From Prochilodus magdalenae (Eukaryota; Chordata; Actinopteri; Characiformes; Prochilodontidae), in NCBI GenBank assembly GCA_024036415.1, contig JAMWET010001238.1, forward strand, positions 1-64,000: 64,000 bases of DNA, read 5' to 3'. Made by a program: the position numbers and the translations under genes. Shown here piece after piece: positions 48,700 to 62,760 of this stretch. How positions within the stretch are numbered: position 1 is the first letter of the stretch; each line of letters begins with the position of its first letter. The notes beneath the pieces are model-generated. The model was not told the DNA's origin. It saw only the letters and a program-made list of their open reading frames with translations, and searched no databases.

Positions 48700-50860
48700 A
48701 TTTCTTCTTGCTGTTTGGGATCTTTTAGCAGATGTTTAAAGGTACATACAGCTCAAACATTAGTCTTTATCCCTCCCACCGGTAATCGTTTATTCAAGCA
48801 TCATCTGTAAATTTAGCCATCTCCCTAACTGTGGAAGCGCCCTTGTGAATTGTGGGTAGAGTAATATTGTTTAATATTGCTATTATACAGTATTATTGCA
48901 GGTATGGAAGAACTTATTTTATAGATGACTTATAAGCATTTTTAGATATTGTCGATGTCCAATGAAAAACATGTATCTCCACTTTTGCCCATTTTTACTT
49001 TTATGCATCATTTGAATACACCAGCTGCTGTTTACACTGAGTGAGAATCTCATGATGAATGGACCAACAGAAATGGCCCAAAACTGTTTGGAAAGACGTC
49101 TAGTTCCATTGACTTACATTAAAGTTAAATGAGGTTTTTGTCCTCTCCTGTAAAGTTGCCATTTTGGAGATACTTGTTTTTCATTGGACAGCGACAATAT
49201 TCATATCTAGAGAATAGTTTCCACTTTAGATTAGGGGCTGCACAAATGTTGCAAAAATGTATATGTAATTTACAGGTTATTTCTATCACTGGTGTTTGTT
49301 AATGTTTAGCAAATCATTAGTTTAGCAAATTATTGGGGGGTTCAGAAAAGGCACTTTGCATTAACAGCCAGACTGAAAGAAGATTTAATTTTTTTTGTAA
49401 GTGTGTACAGTATATGCAGTGAAAGTGAATAAAATCTGAGCTACTGATTTGTTCATCATTAATTTATCATGGAGTAGCAGCATGTATACCTTTACTGCAT
49501 TTCGCCGAAGCACTTATCCAGAGTGTTTACAAAAGTGTTTTGTTTTCCATTTAGAAAATATATATTCCTAGCTACTGTAAATAGTAGGGCTGCCCTCTAG
49601 AAATCGACGAGTCAAATTGTCAGTCGGAGACCCTTTTTAAAGAAGAGAATCCAAACAAATTAAACCGAACTCTGCTCATGACTTAGTCCGACATCCAACA
49701 CTGCTTCAAACGAGGGAGCTGACTTTCGTTTTAGACATAATGGTTGTTTGCGGTGAAGGAAAAACCGACCGGAGACGTTTGTTTTATTATAATCCCGTTA
49801 TTTTAGAACCGACATTACAGAAAGTTATATTTATTTGTCTACAGCTAAGATTATTTTTATTTAAAAATAAGTACAGGCCATTAATACACCTGCCAATAAA
49901 CGATAACCTTTTATTTCCGTGCGGGTAATATAATAACTAAACTGTTTTAGGTCTGACATTCTTCTTTTCAACTAAAAATAATTTAAATTTAGACTAATTT
50001 GGTTTTTATTTAGCAGTTCATTATTTATGAGCGATGAAAGACGAAGGGTCCTCCTACTGAAAAAGCTGTTAGAAGTGAAATTAAAAAGACTATAAGCTAA
50101 TAGCGCTAATGTTTAGTAATTAAATCAGGCTTCAGTTCAGATCAATCATCATACGCCACATCTCTCTTAGTTCAGAAATATGTTCCTGTGACTCTGCTGA
50201 CTTTCTAAATGATCAGATCTGAACCGCATGTACATTGATTTACTGGTTACTAGATCATGTACATGGAGAAAAACATGAACCAATAGTGGAATCGTTGGCC
50301 AAGACGGGCGAATCTAATTCTGGTATTTCATCTTGATGGATCTTCTGTGGGCATCTGAAGACAGTGGGTGGCTCTTCCGTTCGGTGGAAGTATGTTCTAC
50401 CACATGAGCTCCAGTAGAAGAGTCTTGGTGCTCGTCCTTCATGAGCTGTACTTGAAGCTAAAACGCTCTTGGTCGTCAAGTAGGAAGGAGCTGGTCTGTG
50501 TGGTGGCTGTGTTGTTGGCTTCTATACTTGATTAGTTCATGGTTAGTAAATCATAATGTCAAACGCTATAGATGGTTTATTTGGTTAGGATTTTCTGAAT
50601 AATGAGAGCCTGAACTTTAAAGTCTTTTGTAAATATGCCCCTTACATAATAATTATAATTACTGTATGTACATAACTGATGTAGAACAACTGAATTCCTG
50701 ATCTATTTATCATTTGTTCATTTTGAAATAACAGCTTATGTGTCTTATAAAGCGTTTCTAATATACTAATTCATGATTTACAGATGTGTGTACATCATTA
50801 TTTCATCATTAGTTCACTAGGAAATAAAGATGTATAAATGTTTTATAAACAAACGTTATT
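48700..50860. other. Unassigned spacer
   Basis: I found no exon chain, repeat array or recognisable element in this AT-rich stretch. The few short open frames have no family features. Confidence 0.4.
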
Positions 50861-50869
50861 ATAAAGTGT

Positions 50870-50890
50870 TACACACACACACACACACAC

Positions 50891-50943
<53 letters not shown>

Positions 50944-51410
50944 TACACACACACACACACACACATACAAATACACACATACACACACACTCTCTCTCAC
51001 ACACACTCTTACACACACACACACACACACACATACAAATACACACATACACACACACTCTCTCTCACACACACACACACTCTTACACACACACACACAC
51101 ACTGACACACACACACACATACAAATACACACATACACACACACTCTCTCTCACACACACACACTCTTACACACACACACACACACACATACAAATACAC
51201 ACATACACACACACTCTCTCTCACACACACTCTTACACACACACACACACACACACATACAAATACACACATACACACACACTCTCTCTCACACACACAC
51301 ACACTCTTACACACACACACACACACTCTTACACACACAACCACACACAGACACACACTCTCTCTCACACACATACACACACACTCACACACACACACAC
51401 ACACAAACAC
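50870..51410. repeat. Higher-order (CA)n array
   Basis: CA tracts alternate with atacaaatacacacatac, ctctctctcacac and cactcttacac phrases. The unit of roughly 100 bp repeats about five times. Open frames here on both strands are low-complexity artefacts. Confidence 0.95.
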
Positions 51411-51716
51411 ACACTTCCTAATTGGAAGTGATAGAACTCGTTGTGTTGGCATCATTAAGCGAAGGATCATGGGAAGTATAGTCCACGGATTTGATGGAGG
51501 CAGAGGAGCCCCGATGCGTCATGATCACAGAAATATTGTTCTACCAATAATAAAGTAGATTCAGCAATTACAGTTTAATAACACGGAACTACAGGAACTA
51601 TAATACTGGAAAATTAAAAGAGTCTTTATATTAGATTTATATCATCCTTATAAACAGATTTATATTAGATTTATTAATAAACAGCACCTTCAGACAAAGC
51701 TTTTGTAATATAATAG

Positions 51717-51870
51717 GGCTTTTTATTTGAACGAATTGCGAGTGTGTGGCTTGCACAGCAGTACAAATTCATAAGTGAGTAAACTCAAGGTCATTTTGCA
51801 TATGCTTAAACATACAGGTATATCTGAATAGCACCAACCAAGCCATTAATAACTATAAGCAGTGTATTAA
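51717..51870 (-). terminator. Conserved 3'-end block with polyadenylation signal, gene C
   Basis: It carries the minus-strand block ending cgcaattcgttcaaataaaa with an AATAAA hexamer, as in units A and B, with a few substitutions. Confidence 0.45.
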
Positions 51871-52089
51871 TAAAACATGATTGAATCAGATCCAGCGAAT
51901 ACTGGTAAATACACAGTACATGGTTAATCACAGCAAATCAGATTAGTAAAGTTTCATATTCCTACTAATAGAACACAGAATGTAGCACCAGAACTTCACA
52001 TTCATAAAGAGATTTGATGTTATTTGAGCTTTGTGATGGAACAGATGTAGGAATATCTCATTATAACCTGAATTTACAGTACACAGCTA

Positions 52090-52650
52090 CACCCATCAGC
52101 CATCACATTAACACCACCTCCTTATATATAGATTCATTGTGCATCTTATCATCCCCACTGACCATATAGGATCAAATAGTTCTACAGGGACAGCGTCCTG
52201 TTGGCAGAAGTGTCCTGTGTCCACTGATGAAGGACTAGAGGATGACCAACACTGTACTGTGCAGCAGCAGCTGAGCTATCATCTCTGACTGTCCATCTAC
52301 AAGGTGGACCAGCAAGGTAGGAGTGTCTAATAGAGTGGACAGTGAGTGGACACTGCAGCAGGTCTGGTCTGATCCACTCACACCAGCACCACACACACTA
52401 ACACACCACCACCACGTCAGTGTCACTGCAGTGCTGAGAATGATCCACCACCCACATCATATCTGCTCTGTGGTGGTCCTGTGGGGGTCCTGACCATTGA
52501 AGAACAGGGTAATACAGTACACAGAGAAACAGATGGACTACAGTCTGGACCTGTACACCTACAGAGTGTCCTATACGGTCAGTGGAGCTGATAATATGGA
52601 GACTGGGTGTAGATACAAGGAGGTGGTTTTAATGTGATGGCTGATCGGTG
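52090..52650. mobile_element. Palindromic MITE-like element, copy 5
   Basis: Ends catcacattaacaccacctc and aggaggtggttttaatgtga; interior as in copy 3. It is in the orthologous position to copies 2 and 3. Confidence 0.8.
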
Positions 52651-53560
52651 TATATTCCTGATATAAATGAAATATATGAACGTGTATATATAATGAGTAT
52701 ATGAGTGGAATAATATGAATACATTTTCATTCAACTTCCCTGAACTGAACCAAGGGAAAAAACAAATCCATGTAAAAATCAAACCATGAGAGGGAAAATG
52801 AGCGGACTAAAACAAGCCCCAGGTTCTTCTGTAGCACTTGTATGACTGAAAAAAGTGACCTTGCTGAAGCAAAGTTAAATTTTCCAAGGTGGTGTCTGAG
52901 CCAGCACTACACAGCCATACAGCATTAGAGTTTCATAAAAACGGAAAATCCTAAAACGGGATTAAGGGAGCAGAAACACTGTGGGCTCAGCTATTCAGTG
53001 TTACAGTATATATAGTATATATACACAGCACTCACATGCAGTGGATGGGAACAAGTGGTGATGTTGCTGCTGTCTAACTAGTGCATCTCATTTAACTTAT
53101 AAGGCTTATAAAGCTCGATGACTGTCTACCTAGGCAGTCTACTTTAGTCACAGAAGTCACAGTCACTGTCATAGACAGTCGCATATGTAAACATTGTGTA
53201 GTATTAAAACACACCCCGTGTTTATGATTATGAAGTATTATGAGTAACAGCCCTGAGTAACTTTACTGCCGCATGTCCAGTTTATGTTATTACTATCATG
53301 CGCTCATTAGCACAGTGTTAGTTGTACCTGACCTGCTGCTGTTATTACACTCCCACTGTATTTCTGCTCTCTACATGATCACCCCTCTCACTGTGGCTCC
53401 TAGTCGTGGCATCTCATTGGTGTAATATTTTACTGATGGTCTTTACTCCCTCATATCTCTGTAGTGCAATCATACATCGCTGCTCTTGTTGTGTGTACAG
53501 TAGTGTTGGTGTACAGTAGAGATGTACCAAAATGAAAACACGCCTGGCCTAATTTTAAAA

Positions 53561-54208
53561 TACACTATACTGCCAAAAGTATTCTCTTCCTCATCCAGAA
53601 CATTGAATCCAGGTGTTCCAATCACGTTCATGATCACAAGTGTATAAAACCAAACACCTAGACATTCAGACATTAGGGAGAGAATGGGTCGCTCATAGGA
53701 GCTCGATGAACTCCAGCGTGGTACTGTGATAGGCTCCACCTGTGCTACAAGTCCAGTCGTGAAATTCCCTCCCTACTAAATATTCCACAGTCCACTGTCA
53801 GTGGGATTATAGCACAGTGGGAGGGATTGGGAATGATAGCAACTCAGCCATGAAGTGGTAGACCATGTACAATGACAGAGCCGGGTCAGAGGATGCTGAG
53901 GGTCATAGTGCATAGAGGTCACCAACATTTTGGTAGAGTCCATCACTACAGACAGTGCAGTGGTGTAAAGCACCACCACTGGACTCTAGAGCAGTGGAAA
54001 CGTGTTCTCTGGAGTCGAGCCAGGCCTTGTTGACCAACATCAGTGTCTGACCACACAAATGCGCTTTTGGAAGAATGATCAGAAATTCCCATAAACACAT
54101 TCCTAACCCTTGTGGAAATCCTTCCAAAAAATAGTTGAAGCTGTTACAGCACTAAAGGGTGGAACATCATATTAAACCCTAAGCAAATACTTTTGGCAAC
54201 ATAGTGTA
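53561..54208 (+). mobile_element. Deleted Tc1-like element in unit C
   Basis: It has the same termini as 9299-10097 (actgccaaaagtattctctt at left, caaatacttttggcaacat at right). The orthologous insertion has suffered different internal deletions, and its transposase is unreadable beyond short pieces. Confidence 0.8.
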
Positions 54209-54294
54209 AATATATGACATATATTTATATATATGAAATATATAAGTATATGTCGGTAGATAAAGAAAAATAAAGTGTATTGACTAACAAACTA

Positions 54295-54790
54295 TGTAGG
54301 TCATGCTGAGCACAGAGCAAAGCAAAGCTTTATTAGCAGGTTAGCGGTTAAGCTCCATAACAGAGTCCAGGCAAACATAACCAAGGGGGAAGGCAGAGTC
54401 ATGAACCAGAAGTACAAGCCAGAGTCCAAAACCAAAGAGAGCAACCGACCAGCAACCAAAACAAGACAGCAAAACCAGAAAGGAGTCAACCAGAAATCAA
54501 ACAGAGTCAAAACCAGAAACAGCAAACCGGGCCGCAAAGCCGCTCAGTAAGACACGGGTGTGGCCAAACTTCACATTGAGAGGGTGAGTGAGCCTGGGCC
54601 TTATAAGCAAACAGGCTAAATCAGGAACAGGTGTGTGTCATCAGTCACAGGTAACGAATGTGAAAACTGTGATTGGGCGATGATGGACATGTAACTATGA
54701 TGTTAGTGGTGGGTTCTGGCAAATGGAGTTCAGGAGATCGGATGCAGAGGGATAAACTGGGAAGCATGAGATTTTGGATCAGTAATACGC
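54295..54790 (-). mobile_element. Solo Ty3/gypsy-type LTR in unit C
   Basis: This is orthologous to 10455-10930, sharing the polyadenylation stretch (aagctttattagc) and the ccaaggggaaggcagagt-like interior. It is read on the minus strand. The open frame 54301-54537 across it is not a gene. Confidence 0.7.
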
Positions 54791-55825
54791 ATAAATCAAC
54801 ATATCCATCCACAATACTGTACACATATCAGAAGTTGTTTGGTGTCAAAACAAAGACCCCCCTGATGAAAAAAAGACCCCTGATGATTTAGGTACAGTGT
54901 GGACAACTGTAAACAAACTGTGCTATAAGAACCTCACTCAGTAAAAGACTGGGAGTAGAAAAATCTCACAGCTGCTGTTAAGTGTTAAACCATGCGTAGA
55001 GACAGCATGAAATCTGTAGCATCCATAGGAGTTATGCTAACAGACTAAACTCCAGTAGCACAAAGAGCAGTTTAGTGTTATGCTGAGGAGGTCAGTAATA
55101 TCAGTGGAAAGGCTGAAAGGTACACTGTGCCTCAGAGTTAACCGATGCACATTCTGGTTTAATATTGCCAAAGTACTTTATCAAGCTAATTTAGCTACCT
55201 CACTTATTATCCTCACACTGTTCATCAAAGTGTTTTTTTATACATCATATTAAGCTAATTGTTTTACATTTTTACCACATTGTTTAAGGCAAACTTCTAC
55301 AGCTTCAAGAATCTATTAAAATAACCCCATCTTCAATATGATCAGCATAACGAGGCTGAGGGGTCAATCAAAAAAACAAAGAGGCTCTAAGTTGTCAATA
55401 ATCAAGTCAAATAAAAAAAGGAAAAAAATAAACTACTCGACTCACTAGATCCATCTACTAGATCTAAACATGTGTACCTAATGCAGTTATTTGTAAACAG
55501 ATTTTGCTTAAATAAATAAATGGTTGAGGAATCCCAGCACTGCTAATAACGGAACGTCTTGCAGGCAGTGTATACGTCCAAAACAAATTAATCCATTATT
55601 ATTATTATTATTGTTATTATTATTATTATTAAAAAGTCTCAACATTTTTTGGAATTAAGGTTTGCAGGAGTTTCGCAATGCTGGGGATTACAGACAAACT
55701 CAGGTCAAGTCAAATCAAGTCAACTCAGGTGTGATGTACCTGTGTTTCATCATTAGTATTGATTAGTACTGGTGATGCTGCTTCTGGTGGCTTTGCCTCC
55801 TGTGGTACTACTTCATGTGGGAATG

Positions 55826-57497
55826 TCATTTTTCTGGAACGCCTTTCTGGTACTGCTTGTGTTGTTTCGTGATGTTGATGTTTTCATGATGCTTCTTGTT
55901 ATCCATCTGAAGCAGGAGACACTAACTCACGTGGCCCTGAGTAGTTAAGAGAACATTGTGCTCTGAAATTAAATGATATTGAGAATATCCAACACAAAAA
56001 TATATGAAATAACAGACTTCGTAAAATAAAAGTCCCCTCTGGTATGAAATATCCTTGGAGCAAACTGTTAAGAATACACTGCAGCTTCTTAAAGCTCAGA
56101 AATATGTATATATTGATCCTGCATTAAATTATTTATTCAAACATAGCAGATCTGATGGAGGTTAGTGGTGGAGGAGAGAGGGAGAGAAAGAAGCTGCAGG
56201 AGACTGACGGGACTGAATTTGAATTTTGAATACAAACCCATTGTAGTGTTTTTGTTTATTCCTTGATTATTCTCTCTGTCCTAAAAAATAAAATAAAAAA
56301 ATCCAGAAATTAAAAAATAATAATTTTCTAGAATGATTTACAGTGTATGAAAAATATTTTCCAAACTTACCTGGTTTCTGTTACGCCTCCTGTTCCACAG
56401 CAGCACAGTCTGTAAATGTACGGTTCAAGTTTACTGTAATCAGTGACTTATCTATTTAAATACACTCAACATCAGCAGAATATCTGCTCCCAGAAGGAGG
56501 TGTAGGGTTGCGGTGCTGTTGGGAAGGAAGGTAAATGTTACCAGGATCAATAACTGATGATAAATTTAGACTGATATGATCAATATTTATTGAGCTACAC
56601 ATACAGAAGCCTGTCTCTCAGTATGGTATCGGGCCGCCGTGTTTGCTAACCGGTATGGAGCTGTAGAGGTTCCTAATGGAGTCCTGTGATAATACATCCC
56701 ATGCAGCTTGAACATCCTCACACAGTTCCTGCAGATGATGCAGTAGGGGTGGAGGTGGAGGGATACCAGGCCTTCTGGATGTTCATCTCGGTGCTGACCA
56801 CGGTGCCTCCACACACGGATTCGTTGGGCGTCTCCACCAAGACTAAAGCGGGACTCGTCACTGAAGATGACCCACTGCCATTCTGAGTCACTCCATGACA
56901 GTCTGGTACGACACCACTGCAGTCTTTGGTGACGGTGACTTGGTGTTAAGGATGGTCTGGTTGCATGTAGTCTTGCGTGGTGCAGCTGTCTGCCAATGGT
57001 GCTGCACTAACAGGAGGACTTACGGAGGACACCACTGCTCGCTGAATGTCTGCAGTTGTGGCTGTTGGGTCAGTCAGGTACAGAGATAAGGTCTGTCCTT
57101 GCTTATGACACATTCTAGACCGAGTGTGAAACTTGAATCATTAGCATGTAAAACATCAAATCTACCCACCAAATTTCATTCCTGTCTGTTGACTCCTTAT
57201 GGGTGCAAATGGTTTTTCAGTGGTGAGTGTACAATGAACAATGAGTATACACATGATGGAACAGTCATCGCTAAACTGAAGTTTATTTATCTGTGACATA
57301 AAATAAAATAGTATCTACTTACTAGGAGCACAACAGCTGTTATGCTGAGTGCAAGGACTATGCACCCCACTGAAAGAAAACAGAATGCAGATTAATAAAG
57401 AGAGGGTGATGCCAGTGACCTCCCATTCAGGTTCTGACTGTTATAGGTATAATTATTTACTACTGCTGTAGAAGATGATGTGTACTGTAACTGAGAT

Positions 57498-57536
<39 letters not shown>

Positions 57537-60500
57537 CTTTCACAAAAAGAACAGCACAGATACACATAATAATACAAAAATAAGAAAAAAAAACAGTGTT
57601 GTGCAGTATGAGAAACCTAAAAGGGACGGTCAGTAACGTCAGCAATATTATTAACTAACTATCAAGCTAAAAGCTATAGGACTCTACATACTGCGGATCA
57701 CTATCAGTGGATATGTAAATATAAATATATAAATATATCTCACTTCTTAAGGAGGCAAGAAATATATACAAGAGTACAAATATAACTGCAGGCTGTAGAA
57801 AAGACGGTGCAAAAGTAATAAATAAATATACAAGGGACGCGGTTATCAGCAGATAAATGACCGAATGAACTAACATCAGAAACATGATATTTAAGTGGAG
57901 TTGAGTGTCCAGGAGTGCAGATGTACAGTATATGTACAGTATATACAGTAAGTGTCAGCGTGTCAGGAGGTAAAGATAAAGATGCACAGTATATACAGTA
58001 AGTGTCAGAATGTCCAGATGTACAGTATATACAGTAAAGTGAATAGTGCATAAATGAGTCTCTGATTAAAATAAGAGAGTTTAGTGCTCAGCAGTCCTCG
58101 TCCCTCTTCCGGCCCTGCTGGGAGGAGTTGAAGAGCCTGATGGCTCTTGGGACAAAGGATCTACTGACTGAGATGTGTACTGTTGATGGGTAATGTGGGT
58201 TTATTAAAGATTAGTTTGCTCACCGATGACTGGTCCTGAAAACATTTCACCGCTGTGACCGCGTTGTGCTAAAGGGCACACATTTATAAGAATCAATTAA
58301 ACGCTACTGATAGAGATGTTTTCTCATCTAGTTAGTCCCACAGATATCAACACAAAAACTCAGAGGTACTCACCCTCACTACTCTACGTGTCTAATCCAC
58401 AGCTGTACCCACCCTCACTCCTCTTTGTGTCTAATCCACAGTCGTACTAATCCTCACTCCTCTATGTGTCTAATCCAGTCGTACTGACCCTCACTGTGTG
58501 TGTCTAATCTACAGTCGTACTGAACCTCACTCCATGTGTCTAATCCACAGTCGTACTAATCCTCACTCCTCTATGTGTCTAATCCAGTCGTACTGACCCT
58601 CACTCCTCTATGTGTCTAATCTACAGTCGTACTGACCCTCACTCCTCTATGTGTCTAATCTACAGTCGTACTGACCCTCACTCCTCTATGTGTCTAATCC
58701 ACAGCTGTACTGACCCTCACTCTTCTGTGTCTAATCCACAGTCATACTGACCCTCAGTCGTCTATGTGTCTAATCCACAGTCATACTAATCCTCACTTCT
58801 CTATGTGTCTAATCCAGTCGTACTGATGCTCACTCCTCTATGTGTCTAATCCACAGTCGTACTGACCCTCACTCCTCTATGTGTCTAATCTACAGTCGTA
58901 CTAATCCTCACTCCTCTATGTGTCTAATCTACAGTCATACTAATCCTCACTCCTCTATGTGTCTAATCTACAGTCGTACTGACCCTCACTCCTCTATGTG
59001 TCTAATCTACAGTCGTACTGACCCTCACTCCATGTGTCTAATCCACAGTCGTACTGACCCTCACTCCATGTATCTAATCCACAGTCGTACTGACCCTCAC
59101 TCCTCTATGTGTCTAATCCACATGTAAGAATGTAAGAAGTGCAGAACTTTATTCTAATATTTATTCTTTGATACAGTTGCCTCGCTTTATGCATATCTTA
59201 ACCATTCATAGTCCACACCTGTTTACCAAACCACCATCCTGGGCTGACTGTGAGGATATGCCTGTTAACTAAAACATCAGAGGGGAAATCTAGTATAGGC
59301 TGCCGGGCTGGGTCCTCTAGTGCTAAGGCGTTGTTGGCCTGCCAAAGGCACGATGCCCAATCCCATCATAATGGTTAAACTCGGACCTCCCATTTCCGGC
59401 CACTTATTGATCACATTGTATAATGAAGGTTGGTTTAAGAAAAAAGTCCAAGATCTTTTCTATTTACAATCAGTCAACCCTACACCTTATTTTTAGACTA
59501 ATGGTCCTTGCAGAATAAACCTGGTAAATGAGTGCAGCCAGGTTCTGTTAGCTCCGATGGCAAAATCATATTAATAGAACACCATAAACACATTGTAAGT
59601 GTAAATGTGGATGAGTGGTTGCTGATTTCTGAATGGTTTCTCCATGTTTACATTTATAAGACTCCTCTTAGAATTGTCACTCAGTAGGTAAACAGGTAAA
59701 CAAACATCATCAGTGTTTACCTGCGTATTCCTGCTTTTACATTATGTTTCATTGGGTCTCTTGCAAAAGTAAAGGGACCATAACTGTAAACATACACACC
59801 ATCACTGTCGACATGAAACCATAAATTCCTAAAATTGACTTTACTTTTCCTGAACCTTAATTGTGGGTAATTGAGCGTAAGTAATTTTGGAGAATTTGCA
59901 GTGCTACTTCTTTGTCCTCTCATGTTGGACTGATTCCTACAGAGCTACAGTGACTCTCCTCTTTAAGTGCACAGTATTAATAGACACAAAGTCTTTGAGG
60001 AGCACAGTTGCTCTTTCATTTCTGTGTAATCTGAGGGACTGCTAACAACCCGTTGGCCGGAGGACCTCAGTGTCCTGACATTCAGTTACAGGACCAAGAA
60101 CTCAGATACATGTTCTGGTCCATCTCCACACATACTATGATTTAAAATTATTTTTAATTTTACTCTTAAAGTTACAGGTAGACAATGCAGTATTGCCAGT
60201 ACTTGTGTAATACTTATGTTGGTACTTGTTGGTGGGTGAGCAGCAGCAGTTTAGACCAATTGGAGCACAACATGTAAACAAAACCTTACAACAATCCCAC
60301 CATGATGATATTACAGCACAAACACACACACCTGTAATGTCTTTCATCTGAACAAAGCGAAAACTGTGCTGATTTTGGGCCCCAAAAATGCTACTAGTGA
60401 ATAAACGAGGACCTTGGTTTGCTGGCCTTAAACATGAATAAGATATATCAGCTCATCCCTCTTCCAGTGGAGATATGACCAACACATTGAATGTATAAAT

Positions 60501-60588
60501 AGAAAAACAGACATTCGTCTGCTTTATTCTTACCTGATTGTACAAGCGAAGGCAGAAGTAACAGCATTATCAAATCCAGCGATTCCAT
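55826..60588 (-). CDS. Small type I membrane protein, copy C (no cysteine-rich domain)
   Basis: Exons 60534-60588, 58224-58268, 57323-57369, 56371-56409 and 55826-55906 join in phase to about 88 residues. The signal peptide starts MESLDLIMLLLLPSLVQS. The stalk is QRGHSGEMFSGPVI and the span is GCIVLALSITAVVLLTVLLW. The juxtamembrane exon is four codons shorter than in A and B (NRRRNRNQ). The tail exon begins MDNKKHHENINI and ends KGVPEK. The 19-nt microexon (56262-56280) has lost its donor (GA in place of GT), so it must be skipped. This favours the same tail frame as in A and B. No five-cysteine exon was found in the 2.2-kb intron after the signal peptide. Confidence 0.45.
56461..57231 (-). 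mobile_element. Mariner/IS630-type relic in the gene C intron
   Basis: This is the orthologous insertion to 12172-12990. The ends are tacactcaacat and ggtgagtgta, and transposase debris is on the minus strand. Confidence 0.85.
57496..57536. repeat. (GATA)n microsatellite
   Basis: About ten GATA units lie upstream of the transmembrane exon of gene C. Confidence 0.97.
57900..58170. repeat. tgtacagtatatacagtaag repeats and LINE scrap
   Basis: Three to four short units of a tacagtatatacagtaagtg type are followed by cctcttccggccctgctggg...gaagagcctgatggc, the same dispersed repeat as at 16975. It sits in an intron of gene C. Confidence 0.6.
58373..59125. repeat. Expanded minisatellite, gene C
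   Basis: About twenty units of the 36-bp repeat also seen at 13449 and 26472, next to the stalk exon. Confidence 0.95.
59721..59849 (-). other. Possible extra exon in gene C
   Basis: A 129-nt open stretch lies between an acceptor (ggttcag) and a donor (gtaaac). It encodes NFRNLWFHVDSDGVYVYSYG and more. It can be joined in phase to the signal peptide through a 16-nt exon at 60332-60347. It does not join in phase to the stalk exon, but a TAA follows at once. It could therefore be a chance frame or a short secreted alternative product. Unit B has lost this part, and in unit A the 16-nt exon reads as a stop. Confidence 0.2.
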
Positions 60589-61203
60589 TATCTACAAAAC
60601 AAAAAAGAAAAAGAAAATGGTGATGTGGTGTTATTTGACACTGACAAGTAGAGATGCCTCGTTGTTGCAAGCCAGATAATTGTGGAAAAACCGGTAGAAC
60701 AGAATTTCATCATTTTTCTGATCTTTGGTATTTAGTTCTTACGGTGTGTTTATGTGAAGAGATGAATAAAGGATGCATAGACCACCAGTTGAGAGCCAAT
60801 CCGTTATTCAGCAGGGATGCTACACTGTCTTTGTTTCAGAAACTGAAATCCTTTTATTTGCGCCTTTTTCATCAGTAAGTCCAGTACTATCCAGTGTTAT
60901 TGATCGATAGCTTAGAAATGTTAGATAAATGTATTTGTACAAAGGTTTTCAACTGACTTTGCTGAGTTATGTAACTGTAATTAACATAAGTGTCTACGTA
61001 TAGCACTACATATACCTCTCTACTATACTGTAATTTACTGTTCCAAAATAAAATCATCATTTACACAGAGCTGTTGGGGATTCAGGCACACACTAAAAAC
61101 TCCTAATAAATATCAACATGTGGAGGAATAAAGTTCAGATAAACTTTAACAGTTTTTTGCTAAAGTTTGGACACCTTCTTAGTTAGGAAACTAAGATATT
61201 AAA

Positions 61204-61690
61204 TGTCCCGCTGCTCCCCCGGACTCCAGTTCCCAGAGTGCATTGCCAGATGACCTGACACACACATAATCGCGCTCCGCCAATCCACCCCAGTCTCGCT
61301 CTCCAGTTTATTGATTAAATACAGCTGTTAGTTCCCTTTATAAACTAGGCAGTCACATCCACTCTCTCAAAGATTTGATAACGTGGCATCTCTTAAGCGG
61401 TTTCTCTGTTGCATTAATCTGTCTATTCTTTTTTTACCTCTCTTTTTGCTTCTTCCCTCTTGCTGCCTTAGCCCTCCCTGATTACTGATTTCTGTCTTCT
61501 GTCTCTCTGACTTCGGCTCTGATCTCCCCTCTGGTTTAGGTTGCTTGGTTTACCGGTTCTTTGGTTTGCTTGTCTCTCTCGACCTGGTATTTCCCCCTGA
61601 CATGGTTGAACCGTGCTGTGTAGTTGTGTAAGGTATTCCCTCTGTGTAATAAACCACTTCTGTATCTTGGCTGTGCTCGCATCGCACCTG
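61204..61690 (+). mobile_element. Solo Ty3/gypsy-type LTR
   Basis: It starts TGTCCCGCTGCTCCC and passes through ACTCCAGTTCCCAGAGTGCA, the same blocks as the LTR at 31873. It has an aataaaccacttctg polyadenylation stretch near its end. It lies upstream of the signal-peptide exon in unit C and is absent from A and B. A clear target duplication was not found. Confidence 0.7.
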
Positions 61691-62300
61691 CTTCTTTGTT
61701 TAAGTTGTATTATAAATGATCTAAATAAACAATAATTTGTATTAAAATGTGCAGCATTAAAATGTTCTTCATAGATGTTGCAGAGCTGAAAATAATCATA
61801 TCTAAATTGTTTAATTATTACAGCCTTCTGCTATACTGTACTGCTATTACAAGTATATAGTAGCCTGTCATATTTTCTGATGTGTTCCATGCCTCAAATG
61901 TAAATGTGTCATAGAAATCTAAAAAAAATGTTTTAATTTTAGTAAATTACATACACATAAATAATTACCATTAAAGTACATGCCCCACTACTCAAACCCA
62001 ACTCAGGAACTTTACAGTTTAAAACAAGACCAGGGCTTCCAGAGATATATGACAGTAGAACACATGCAACACATTATTGAGCACACTGCACAATGCAATA
62101 AATGTGCACTTTAGAGCTAATTAAACTAAAACTAATTACAGTTTCTCTTTTTTTACACTTACATGACATCAAAATCATCAGAATACAGTTTACCCCTCCC
62201 TCCACATTTCCCTTCTTTAAACACCCTGACTCTGAAGAGTTCCTCATTTAATTCAGTCTTATTCAGCCTAGAAATGTGTCTGAATGAAACACAGACCTAC

Positions 62301-62398
62301 CTCCGGGGTTTCACTGCGAGCTCTACAGAACTGTACCGGGCTTCCTTGAAGAGGGTATGATATAAAGTGGAGGGAAAGCTGCTAGTCTCTATTATATA
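62301..62398 (-). promoter_or_regulatory. TATA promoter and non-coding exon 1, gene C
   Basis: TATATAA on the minus strand at 62392-62398 is followed by a leader to a GTAGGT donor at 62300. Spacing and leader closely match gene A (16367-16466). Confidence 0.6.
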
Positions 62399-62760
62399 GG
62401 GCTATGGAAAGACATCACAGTGACGTCTATGCACACTCCGCCCCTTAATATTCAAACTGAATGTGTATCCTGGTTCTGTAGACCCCCTAGTGGCCGTAAT
62501 GGGAACAGAAAATCACTTGAATAATTTGAACTAGGACTTTGTCTTTCTCTGTGAGAGCTGAAAGGAAAGGGATGAGAAAAGTATAATGTAACACTCTACA
62601 TAGCTTTCAGGTGTCTTATTATTGAAATTAATCAATATGTTTTCCTTGATGAGAGACATTTCAGTTATTCAATAGCTCTATTAGTTTAAACTTTGCAAAA
62701 TGAATTTGAATTATGAACAGCATGTGAAGGAATAGCAGTTTTGATTGTATGTTGGTAACT

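Larger units (their letters stand above)
51555..62760 (-). repeat. Duplicated unit C
   Basis: This is the third direct repeat of the family. It aligns with A from the polyadenylation block to upstream of the promoter, and with B over its 3' half. Extra sequence includes a longer minisatellite, a GATA array and an LTR insertion at 61204. Confidence 0.85.

Noticed and set aside
50830..51470. Long open frames of TH/CV dipeptides on both strands
   Set aside because: They follow from (CA)n repeats, which stay open in several frames, and carry no protein signal.
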